A DNA stretch of 64,000 bases from Baylisascaris procyonis (lineage: Eukaryota > Nematoda > Chromadorea > Rhabditida > Ascarididae): positions 1 to 64,000 of the forward strand of contig JAZARR010000044.1 of NCBI GenBank assembly GCA_037389465.1. The letters are read 5' to 3'. Below are positions 39,215 to 50,200 of the stretch, piece by piece (position 1 is the stretch's first letter; each line of letters starts with the position of its first letter). The position numbers and the translations under genes are program-made. The notes below the pieces were generated by a model. It saw only the letters and a list, made by a program, of their open reading frames with translations. It was not told the DNA's origin and searched no databases.

Positions 39215-39265
39215 CTCGAAGAGTGAAGGAGTGGGAAGGAGAGGAGGGAGAGGAAATCGCAAAGC
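39215..39265 (+). repeat. homopurine-rich island
   Basis: GAAGAGTGAAGGAGTGGGAA then GGAGAGGAGGGAGAGGAAA. It is purine-rich on the plus strand, the complement of the pyrimidine islands elsewhere. Confidence 0.6.
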
Positions 39266-40596
39266 TTTTATAATGATATAGATTCAAATTGACGTAGTGT
39301 ATATTGATGAAGCGGTTGCAGTCCGTCCCAGCGAAGCATCTACCGTTGCGTCCTTTCTGCGCACTATTGCTGGCATTCTATGTCATTCGCTAGGCTCACT
39401 TCGTGCTATCAGAGAGTGCATCAGAAGGACAGTTTTTTCAAATGAAACAACATAAAGGAGAGTGTTAAGGTTTCGAAATTCCATACAACATTTCGATTCT
39501 CATGCAAAAAATTAGGACTTATCGTGAATACTGGATTCTGTAGGCTTGTTCCGCTAGCTTCATTCATTTGAATTCCAGTCTTACTAGTGTGCTAGAAGGC
39601 GTTATGCTTAAGATGCAGGGGAACATGAAGAGAAGTGCTCGGTTTTGCGAAGCATTTAGTTGCATTCTGCTTAGCATTCTCTGTGACCGAGCTTGAATCC
39701 CACTCGTCTACAAAGCTGGACAGGAATATGGTAACCATTCCTAGTCTCACTCGAGAAAATTGGGCGTGATACCACTTATGTAGGAGACTGCGAATGATTC
39801 TTTAAAAAAGAGCTTTCCAGGATGCAAGGGATCCATTATTTTATCCTCTTAGAAAAGGCTAAAAAATGCATTGTGCCGTCTTCCAGCGACTCTGCAATTC
39901 GTGCTCTAGTTGTCAATTATGTGTCTCATTTTTTCATTTTCATTTGCATGTGCAACGATATATCAATCACCATACTAGTCTCACTCTATGCCCAAGTGAT
40001 TAGGGACAAAGCAAAAGTTTACGAGTTGCGTTTTAAAAAAGAACGAAAAAAAATGAGCAAAACCCCTAGCCAAAAACGATTAATGAGAGCAAACGGGATT
40101 GCAAATGCCTCATTTTTGAACGATTCAGCTCACATTCTCATATTTTAGTCGCTCAAATGCCATTTGCATACAGCGCATGTGAACGATATCATTGCAAAAT
40201 ATGCTTATTCTATTCCCAAGAATTTTCCTACGAGGCAATGCAGATTTTGAAGTTTCAAAAGTAACTCAAATAAAATACAGTCATATTTTTGAGCATTCGG
40301 TACGAATACAATATTTTGCCAAAATTCTTATAAAAATTACTAATATATTACTAAAGTACAAAGTAAAAACTAATGTTGACTGTGCATTTGCACTTTAAAA
40401 CATTTTTCCTATGTTTTCGTTTATAAAATCATTGACACTTTTCTTCTATTGTTTTAATTCGAAACGATACAGAACATTTGAGTACACATCGCATTGGTGT
40501 AAACATGTGAACTGAGTGTCATTTCAACTGAGAAACGTTCTCTAGCAATTTTAACAAAAACGCTTTATGACAAAATCATACCTGTGTGATTGCATA

Positions 40597-43203
40597 TGTC
40601 CGATAAATTCATATTTGATGTCCAACAAATTCATATTTGATGTCCGATAAATTCATATTTGATGTCCGACAAATTCATATTTGATGTCCGATAAATTCAT
40701 ATTTGATGTCCGACAAATTCATATTTGATCTCCGATAAATTCATATTTGATGTCCGACAAATTCATATTTGATGTCCGACAAATTCATATTTGATGTCCG
40801 ACAAATTCATACTTGATGTCCGACAAATTCATATTTGATGTCCGATAAATTCATATTTGATGTCCGATAAATTCATATTTGATGTCCAACAAATTCATAT
40901 TTGATGTCCGATAAATTCATATTTGATGTCCGACAAATTCATATTTGATGTCCGATAAATTCATATTTGATGTCCGACAAATTCATATTTGATGTCCGAC
41001 AAATTCATATTTGATGTCCGACAAATTCATATTTGATGTCCGACAAATTCATATTTGATGTCCGACAAATTCATATTTGATGTCCGACAAATTCATATTT
41101 GATGTCCGACAAATTCATATTTGATGTCCAATAAATTCATATTTGATGTCCGACAAATTCATATTTGATGTCCGACAAATTCATATTTGATGTCCGACAA
41201 ATTCATATTTGATGTCCAATAAATTCATATTTGATGTCCGACAAATTCATATTTGATGTCCGACAAATTCATATTTGATGTCCAATAAATTCATATTTGA
41301 TGTCCGACAAATTCATATTTGATGTCCGATAAATTCATATTTGATGTCCAATAAATTCATATTTGATGTCCGACAAATTCATATTTGATGTCCGACAAAT
41401 TCATATTTGATGTCCGATAAATTCATATTTGATGTCCGACAAATTCATATTTGATGTCCGACAAATTCATATTTGATGTCCGATAAATTCATATTTGATG
41501 TCCGACAAATTCATATTTGATGTCCGACAAATTCATATTTGATGTCCGACAAATTCATATTTGATGTCCGACAAATTCATATTTGATGTCCGATAAATTC
41601 ATATTTGATGTCCGATAAATTCATATTTGATGTCCGACAAATTCATATTTGATGTCCGATAAATTCATATTTGATGTCCGATAAATTCATATTTGATGTC
41701 CGACAAATTCATATTTGATGTCCGATAAATTCATATTTGATGTCCGATAAATTCATATTTGATGTCCGACAAATTCATATTTGATGTCCGATAAATTCAT
41801 ATTTGATGTCCGACAAATTCATATTTGATGTCCGATAAATTCATATTTGATGTCCGATAAATTCATATTTGATGTCCGACAAATTCATATTTGATGTCCG
41901 ACAAATTCATATTTGATGTCCGATAAATTCATATTTGATGTCCGACAAATTCATATTTGATGTCCGACAAATTCATATTTGATGTCCGACAAATTCATAT
42001 TTGATGTCCGACAAATTCATATTTGATGTCCGACAAATTCATATTTGATGTCCGACAAATTCATATTTGATGTCCGATAAATTCATATTTGATGTCCGAC
42101 AAATTCATATTTGATGTCCGACAAATTCATATTTGATGTCCGACAAATTCATATTTGATGTCCGACAAATTCATATTTGATGTCCGATAAATTCATATTT
42201 GATGTCCGACAAATTCATATTTGATGTCCGACAAATTCATATTTGATGTCCGACAAATTCATATTTGATGTCCGACAAATTCATATTTGATGTCCGACAA
42301 ATTCATATTTGATGTCCGACAAATTCATATTTGATGTCCGACAAATTCATATTTGATGTCCGATAAATTCATATTTGATGTCCGACAAATTCATATTTGA
42401 TGTCCGACAAATTCATATTTGATGTCCGACAAATTCATATTTGATGTCCGACAAATTCATATTTGATGTCCGACAAATTCATATTTGATGTCCGACAAAT
42501 TCATATTTGATGTCCGACAAATTCATATTTGATGTCCGATAAATTCATATTTGATGTCCGACAAATTCATATTTGATGTCCGACAAATTCATATTTGATG
42601 TCCGACAAATTCATATTTGATGTCCGATAAATTCATATTTGATGTCCGACAAATTCATATTTGATGTCCGACAAATTCATATTTGATGTCCGACAAATTC
42701 ATATTTGATGTCCGACAAATTCATATTTGATGTCCGATAAATTCATATTTGATGTCCGATAAATTCATATTTGATGTCCGACAAATTCATATTTGATGTC
42801 CGATAAATTCATATTTGATGTCCGATAAATTCATATTTGATGTCCGATAAATTCATATTTGATGTCCGACAAATTCATATTTGATGTCCGATAAATTCAT
42901 ATTTGATGTCCGACAAATTCATATTTGATGTCCGACAAATTCATATTTGATGTCCGACAAATTCATATTTGATGTCCGACAAATTCATATTTGATGTCCG
43001 ACAAATTCATATTTGATGTCCGACAAATTCATATTTGATGTCCGACAAATTCATATTTGATGTCCGACAAATTCATATTTGATGTCCGACAAATTCATAT
43101 TTGATGTCCGATAAATTCATATTTGATGTCCAATAAATTCATATTTGATGTCCGACAAATTCATATTTGATGTCCGATAAATTCATATTTGATGTCCGAC
43201 AAA
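40597..43203 (+). repeat. 22-bp satellite array, about 118 copies
   Basis: Head-to-tail copies of TCCGACAAATTCATATTTGA plus TG. The same phase point (GATG) falls at 40620 and 43150, exactly 115 x 22 bases apart, so there is no net indel over 115 units. Variation is almost confined to one site, GACAAA versus GATAAA, plus a CG to CA change giving CCAAC/CCAAT, and single oddities (ATCTCC near 40730, CATACTTG near 40809). Each unit holds an inverted repeat CAAAT-TCAT-ATTTG. All frames close with TGA because 22 is not a multiple of three. It lies between two genes on the same strand. The near-identity implies recent homogenisation. Confidence 0.97.
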
Positions 43204-43305
43204 ATCGTGTAAAATGTCGACAGATTCATTCATATTTGATGTCTGACAAATTGATGTCCAATGTCTGAGAAGTTCATGTTTGATGTCCGATGATGTGATA
43301 CAATC
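43204..43305 (+). repeat. decayed edge of the 22-bp satellite
   Basis: Units here carry insertions, deletions and several substitutions (for example GTCTGACAAATTGATGTCC and GTCTGAGAAGTTCATGTTTG). Degeneration at the array edge next to a homogeneous interior is what unequal exchange predicts. The left edge at 40597 is abrupt by contrast. Confidence 0.85.
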
Positions 43306-43679
43306 ATGACTTATACTTTGCAATGAAAATATTGAAAAAAATTTCAGCGGATTAATAAAATAAATAAAAAAAGAAAGCAAAGTCGAATATAGTACTTAAT
43401 TATTAGATTATTAAGAAATTCTGAGTTCAAATATGTTCTCATCGAATCGTGTGAGGTAGAAATTTGTTTATGAGTTTATAAAATATTTGTGAAATGATGT
43501 GAAATGTTATTTTTATAGAAGCCGTGAAATTTGTGGAAAGAAGCACTTTGTCGGTAGTTTGCTTTTGGTTGAGTTAAATGATGAAATTAAGGACGAATGG
43601 ATTTTAGCTAATTGTGTGCTGTAAGCGAACAGGATGTTATCAGGACCAAAATTGATAACAGGTTTTCGTAGAAATTCCA

Positions 43680-43740
43680 GGAAACAGAGGGGGGGGGGTG
43701 GGATTCAAAGAAGAGTAAGAAAAATTGTGGAGAGGGAGTG
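43680..43740 (+). repeat. G10 run within a homopurine island
   Basis: AGAGGGGGGGGGGTGGGATT followed by AAGAAGAGTAAGAAAAATTG and GGAGAGGGAGTG. A second purine island follows at 44185-44240. Confidence 0.7.
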
Positions 43741-43769
43741 ATACCTCTAGTTGAGAGTTACTATAATTC

Positions 43770-43830
43770 ACGACTCTGCGTTAAACAAACACTGTGCATA
43801 ACACTCTGCGTTAAACAAATTGCAATGAGG
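43770..43830 (+). repeat. short direct duplication
   Basis: ACTCTGCGTTAAACAAA occurs twice, about 30 bases apart, around the phrase CACTGTGCATAAC. Confidence 0.8.
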
Positions 43831-45295
43831 CAATAAACTACGCATTTGTTTTTTGCTGTGCTTTAAACTACTGTTTGTTGCTTTCGATGTGGCGTTCTTG
43901 AACCGAAAAAAAAACTGTTCATAAGAGGAAGAAACTGGAGAGGACAGAGAAATGGGCTGAAAATATACTGAAAAAGGAAAGGAGAGTATCCTGTTGGACT
44001 ACTGTAAAGGCGAATTTAACTTATCGTTAGGAAGCTGAAGTTTGACCTGAGGGTGAAGCGCCTACGATGTCTTTGAAGCACTATCCGCATATTTTATTCG
44101 AAAATTAACTGGAATACTTTTCTGAGTATCTAATGTGGTCAGCAAACAGAAAGCGTCAATGAAATTCGCTCTCGAAAGAGATGAGAAGAAAGTGAGGGGG
44201 GGATGGGAGAAGATGGAAAGAGGGAGGTGTAGGAGGTAAAGAATAATTATTACGCACCAAATTTTCTAACTAATGATTCTCATCTGAAGCAACTTAACTT
44301 CATCGAAACATTTGTACAACGTGTATGATGTTTACAGCAATCGTAGATTGTTATCTTGCATTAATTTTTCAATAGATGGAATGTGGAAAAGAAGCAAAAA
44401 GCACATAAACATTGCTGACGTCAATATTCGAAGAGTATTTCAAGCATGAAATTTTTGACTAAAAGATGTCAACATTAAGTAACAATCAAGAATGTTTTGC
44501 TGTGTCATATTTAAACGATTTAAAAAGGTATATACGATAACGAATTGTTTACGATATATGTACACAATTGGAATGAATTTTACTCTTTGTTTGTTTAAGT
44601 TTTAATTTTTTTTTTCTAAATTTGAGTGTTTAAAATCAAGGCAAATTAATGTTGTTGTTGATGAACATCTTAACGCAGTAACAATAATTTATTCAACATT
44701 TTAGCATATTTCATCATTAACCATAATGTAAAATAAATAAATATGTAAATAAAGAAGCATCGATTAAATGATGCCTAGAGGTTAGAGTAGTATAAGCGGT
44801 ATGAGAAAGAAGAATGAGTTAAGGATTCGACACTGTAAAGGTAGCAAATTAAACGAATGGAAGATAATAGCTACAGTCAAAAAAAAAAAGTTGGAAGCCA
44901 GTTTGAAAGAAAAATATGCAGTAATATTGAGTGAATCGGCTGAAACTAAAGAAATAAATAATAAAAATGATAATAATAAGCAATAAGAAGAGACATAAAA
45001 AAAGATTAGGGAACTACCAAAAAAGTTTCAACGAATTAGGCATTTCCTCTTTTCTATTTCCTCCTCTCTATTTCTTTTCTATTGCTTTCACAGATAAAAT
45101 ATGCAAATAATGCGCACTTAATTCTTCAATGATCCAAACATATTAGCACGAATTATCAGTAAAATATGGAGTTTTTTTTTGCGACTCGAATCCTCTGTGT
45201 TGAAAATCCGGCCGATTTAAAATATATGCAAATTTCTGAATTCTTCAGTTGATTATAATTCCTTTTGAGGTTGATATATCAGAATTCTTTTAAGT

Positions 45296-45385
45296 ACCTA
45301 CAGTTCACTTGAGTGGTTCTCGAGTGGAAACTACCACACAGACAGATAGACAGACAGACACATACGCCCACAGACATGAACTTTG
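45296..45385 (-). repeat. dispersed TGTC/hairpin repeat, copy 7
   Basis: Minus strand: TGTCTGTCTGTCTATCTGTC, TGTGTGGTAGTTTCCACTC, GAGAACCACTCAAGTGAAC. Here the inverted core (GTAGTTTC...GAGAACCAC) is well preserved, so with copy 2 it best defines the family. Confidence 0.65.
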
Positions 45386-46719
45386 AAAATATAAATTTAC
45401 ACAAGTGATTATATATAGTAATTTTCGCTACTGACATTATAATGGGCATGCTAGAAAGATCAATCAGCAAAGATCAATCAGCTAAACAAAGATTATGCGA
45501 GCATTAGATGTTATGCGTGAAAGTTTTGTTCATTTTAGCGGTGCAAAAATTACATATTGTGACTTTTCTGTTTGTCAGTCATTCCACATATTTACCCACT
45601 AACCGATTTAGATAAAATTTGTTCTTTGAGTGTGTCTCAAGTTAAAAAAGAGCTTTGGCCTCAAAAAAAAAAAGATTCCAATGTTTTGTGGCCTTTTAAA
45701 CTTTTTCACAAATGCACCTCATTAGTAGACAATGAAGAAGGGACGGAATTTTTGCGATGCAGATGATATTTCATTTGTTCGACTTTTGGTCGTTTATCCC
45801 AATCATTCCTATGCGAGATAAGACGATTAACAATTTTCAGGTGTTGAAGCAATTTCAGATCTCAAAACGATATTGGTGATTACGGTGGTAAGTTTGGCAA
45901 CACGCAGTGCTTGATATTAGGTTTTTATGAGTGCTCAAAATAGCGTTATTAGGGACATCGTTGTACAGGTTGCTCACATTCCGCTGTTTCATGCAATCTT
46001 GATGTAGCTTCCGCAAGTCTTGTCCAATATTTCCTGTGTTCAAATATTTTATGCAAATCTTTTGCATCCTTCAAAAAAATTCATTTTCGGTAGCGTTTTC
46101 TACTTAATATATGCAAATTTTATGCATATTGTTTTATATGTGTATACATTTCTTTCAGTTTTTTTCTCAGTTATTAGAGAATTCGATTTGTGAAAGGTTT
46201 GTTGTGTTCTCAGTGGTCAATAGGAAAATGAGATTTTTATGTCTACACTGCTTAAATTCTAGTCATAGAGAAATGTTAGTAATGTTGTGTGTTCCTCTTC
46301 AATGTATTTCCAATTGATTACTGCCTAACATATTCAACTTTTCAAATGTCGAAACAAAAGTTGAGTTATTCGCATCGATCAATATTTTCCTCCTCGAATT
46401 TAATATGCACTTTTTGAAGACCCAAATAAAACTTAATAAGTATGTGAAAGTAACTAACCTGTTATCGATTATTGCTGCTTGTATAAAATGTGTTTTTATT
46501 GAGTGTTGCATATCGGATCATTGGAAATCCTCTTTTATATGAGGTGCGATATCATTTGATGCAGTCCATATATAAACTTTTTCTCTTTCAAGGTAGATAT
46601 TAAATTATAGGTTAACTGCTGTAGTATATAAGAGTTTTGATTGGCACGAGTTTCGAAGAATCGATTATAAAACTATATCTGGGACTTCGGTAGATTGCTT
46701 CGCTGCCTGGTTCATTTAC

Positions 46720-46836
46720 CATATTTGCTTCCATGCATTTGTGCAATAAGAAAATTGTGTTGGTGATACAAATGTCATGGGGCACTTCACGACATTTGCG
46801 CCATGTCGCAAGTTCGAGTGTTCGACTGTCAGATGT
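46720..46836 (-). CDS. candidate antisense Cys-containing exon, unrecognised
   Basis: On the minus strand TATGCTACAG|ACATCTGAC opens a 39-codon frame ending AATATG|GTAAAT. It encodes LELATWRKCREVPHDIC and FLLHKCMEANM, with three cysteines (spacing 7 and 10). Third codon positions are more mixed than in flanking AT-rich DNA, as in the agef-1 exons. Without the donor, the frame continues to a stop at 46612. No partner exon could be fixed: possible continuations at 46067-45855 are ambiguous in phase. No family is recognised. Confidence 0.25.
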
Positions 46837-47143
46837 CTGTAGCATAAGTATTCGGCATCAATATTGTTTCATGTAAGCGTGTCTTGGCTAAAATGTCCAC
46901 GACGTTAATTTCCTACGGTGATTATGTTCACAGCGCATTTCTCACTTCTATCTATGAATTTTAATGTGTGAATAATAGTGGCATAGCATCCTATATTCTT
47001 ACAAGTACTGCTGGAATTCAGTTTGCTCTCAAGTGTTACTAACAATGAACTTATATACAACCATGATTGCTTCCGATTATTCGATAGTCGTTACAATTAA
47101 AATGTTGATTTAATGCAATAGAATTTATAGAAGATGTGTGGAT

Positions 47144-47230
47144 ATGAACGATGATCTGAAGAGAGTTTCGGTAATGTTTCTTCGAAACGCTATTGGGCGC
47201 ATTCTTGCCGATCGCGATATCAAAAGAAAG
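47144..47230 (+). CDS. agef-1: agef-1 exon 1: start of DCB domain
   Basis: Twenty-nine codons from the first ATG in this frame (a TAA lies in frame at 47111). [18 protein letters not shown] matches the family's first helix, human R-A-L-E-K-I-L-A-D-K. The donor is AAAG|GTGAGT. The family's usual start lies only a few residues earlier, so this start is credible. Confidence 0.85.
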
Positions 47231-50200
47231 GTGAGTGTGCTTATCAAATCCAACTCCCAATCTCTTTAGCTCATTCATTACCCAGTTTCCCCCACTCTCT
47301 CTTCTTACCTCCTCCCTCTTCCTCCTGCTAGCCCTCTCCTCTCTCAGACCACCCTTCCCTCTCCGCTTTCCTCTCCTCGAATGGTCCTCAGTGAATTCGC
47401 TTCATTACTTAAACCTCTCACAACGGTACATAAAGGGAATATAGTTGTCTGATGTAAGGTCCGCAAAAATTAGAAACTAAATAGCGCTCATTCGTTATTG
47501 AATAATTTTCTGTGGAATCATCAGCAGTTTGTGTACGATGCTTTTTTTAAATTTGGCTGCAGTGAAGCTATGATGTCGCGCAATGCAATGGCGCCGTTTT
47601 TAGAAAAAAGGTAACTATCAGCGCTGATAACACCCGCTTCATGTTGCTTTATTACCGGCTGTGATTTTCTCAGAGGATGTCATATATACGTCTCCTCTAC
47701 CCCGTTCACTTGAACTAGCGAGAGGTTTACTCGAATGTATTAGCTAACGTTTCACTATACCACCTCGTAGAAATTTGAAGTCCTGTTGAGGTTGATCAAT
47801 AATAACTGAATCTTTTTCCACTTGGAGGATGGATCATCGCTATCTTTGCTTGACACTACATTACTGAATAATTCTGTGTTATGTCCATTTTTGATTGACA
47901 TAGGAGTTTGTATTGCAGGAGCATGCACAACTCCGGAAAGCATGTGAGCAAGCAATAGAGGAGCTGAATGCCGCCGATGATGGTGGAGGGGATACGACGG
48001 GCAACGTACTACCTTCACATCTGCAATTCGTGCATGCCGATCGCTATTTCTTACCGTTTGATTTCGCGTGCCACTCAAAGAGTCCTCGTATTATTGTTAT
48101 CGCTCTCGATTGCTTACAGGTTTGCGTTAAGAATCAACCTTGATATCAATTTTTATCAATCATAGAAATGCGTTCAGAAAGAATGAGTTAAAGTATGGAA
48201 GACAGTCGCTGTTCAGCTAAATTAATAATTGAACTTGCTTCTCGAATTGAAGAAATAAAAGACTACTTAGATAAAATCCAACGAAATTTCATTAAAGAAA
48301 TGAGAATGTAATTAGTGATTGTTAATTAATAGTTCATTAATAGCTGCTATTTTGAGAGATATAATTTTTAACCTTTTTTTGATGAAAACCGGGTCTGCAA
48401 TGTGCATATCGGTCACATGAATCAGTCCATTTTACCAGTTGTCGTTTCATTTCTCCGAATATCATTAATAATACTAGTCTTCATTAGTTCATTTCTTCGT
48501 TATTCTTCTCTCTCTATGACTTTATTCCCTCTTTGTGAGATACCTATTCAGTCATATCCTTCCTCGCGCTGTTCCGCAGATACCAATTAGCAATAAATGC
48601 GGTTTATTGGCTGTTAATTTGTTCAACTATTTGCCCATATATTACATATGCCTCTGTTCACATAATGAGAACAATCTCTGCATGCCGATTTATTTCTTAT
48701 TGTACGGTTTATTTCTGAAATAATATTTAGGAGTATTCTCGATTAATTTCAGAAGCTGATTGCATATGGCCATTTGGTGGGTAGCGGTGTGGATGTGACC
48801 AATCCTGAGAGGTTGCTCATCGATCGAATTGTTGAAGCAATTTGTGCACCTTTTGCTGGACCAAATACCGATGAGGGAGTGCAGCTACAGATCCTCAAGG
48901 TCTTTATTCAGTCAAGGCACTTGTCAGTTATACCAAACTTTTCCGTGCTGAAAGGAACTTTAAATCTGAATTTGAATATTTTGCAAGCCATTCTTGAAAC
49001 GAGGGGAGAAAGGGGAATGGAGGATCAGGTTGAAGGAAGGGAGGAGGTGTGAGGAAGAAAATCAATGACTCACCTTTCCGAAATTCTGGTGGAATTGAAG
49101 AATTGTTTATAATATCAGCTTATCTCTATTTTCCCTTCATTATTTCCCCAGATGCAAGTAACAATTATGTTTGTCCATACTTGCTCAGGGCTGGCGATGC
49201 AAAGGGATTATAGGTGAGATGACTAGGCGGAGAAGGAGATATGCGTGGGAAACCTTCCAAAATCGAGCTTTTGTGAAATGCGCTTTGTCCATGATTGAAG
49301 GATATAAATTATGCTTATAGAGATGCTTGAGGTTGATTCTGTGAGGTCGATGCTTATCATACAATCGAATTGAAATAGTGGACGATATGTAATTGAATTG
49401 AGATGTTTCATTACTTCAAAAGATTATTTTTCATTCATGCAATCAGGAAACATTTGTGGAAGTATGCCGGAACCTCGGGAAGTTAGGTGGAGAGAAAATC
49501 ACGATGCACCCACAGAACTCTCTCTCTCTCACCATTCTTGATGTGGAAAGACGGAGAAAAATCCCACATTCGAAACCTTGATAATTCTTTTAGTGATTTT
49601 TTAAGTTTGCATCACTATCTATTTCTTTTATGGGCACAATTTTGAATACTTTTCGGGATCGTATTGCTAGTTAAGCATAACTATTGTTTATTGGATTGTT
49701 CTGGGTATTTTTTTTTTTTTTTGATTTCACAAAGCGGATGGCAGTCTTATATTTATTTGAAATTATGTGAATTATTGGATATTATTGTTTTTTTAATATT
49801 CGCATATTGCAAATCAAAGTAATTAAGAAATAAATTAAGGCAATTCTGGCTGTTGTTTTGGCACCGACCTGTGAAGTGCACGAAGCAACATTGCTGCTGG
49901 CTGTGCGAACATGTTTTAATATTTATTTGGCAAGCAGAAGTCCGATCAATCAATCAACAGCTAAGGCATCGCTCACTCAGGTTTATTACTATTATCGACT
50001 TGTCATTGAGTGAATTTAAGACGGCGATCTAAGAAGAGCGCTACTGAACCGTGTGATAGCGGGCGCTTATGGTTGCAAATCCACTCGTTTTATTTGAACT
50101 TCGTTTATGGATTCGGATGATTTATTTCTGTGAGTTGATGAAAGATATAGCTTAGAAATTATGCGTTTTCATGTGAATTTATCTAGAGTATTGTATGAGT

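Larger units (their letters stand above)
37361..40596. other. intergenic, left of the satellite
   Basis: No supported gene. It contains the 3' region of the LDLa gene without an obvious nearby AATAAA, a candidate small ORF at 38397, an antisense frame at 38834-39019 whose end (KLSQLNLKAKALRRTMSIDE) reads like protein, a purine-rich island at 39215-39265, and an unrecognised 108-codon frame at 39822-40148. Confidence 0.45.
43306..47143. other. intergenic, between satellite and agef-1
   Basis: Contains a G10 run at 43689, purine-rich islands at 43680-43740 and 44185-44240, a small duplication at 43770, a dispersed repeat copy at 45296 and a candidate antisense exon at 46720. Upstream of the agef-1 start no promoter element is evident. 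No trans-splice leader gene was seen. Confidence 0.5.

Noticed and set aside
39822..40148. 108-codon plus ORF with a lysine-rich end
   Set aside because: No start context, no splice context, no recognised motif; length is within chance for this composition and it ends just before the satellite.
40597..43203. CRISPR array
   Set aside because: The 22-base unit repeats without unique spacers, there are no cas genes, and the DNA is eukaryotic. It is a satellite.
45855..46836. Cluster of odorant-binding-like exons on the minus strand
   Set aside because: Three frames (46720, 46299, 45855) loosely recall the middle, start and end cysteine phrases of insect odorant-binding proteins. They lie in the reverse order for that strand, spacings do not fit, and nematodes are not known to have this family.
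47913..48143. Gene start at 47913 (76 codons)
   Set aside because: The frame is exon 2 of agef-1 read without its splice sites; the family start is in exon 1 at 47144.
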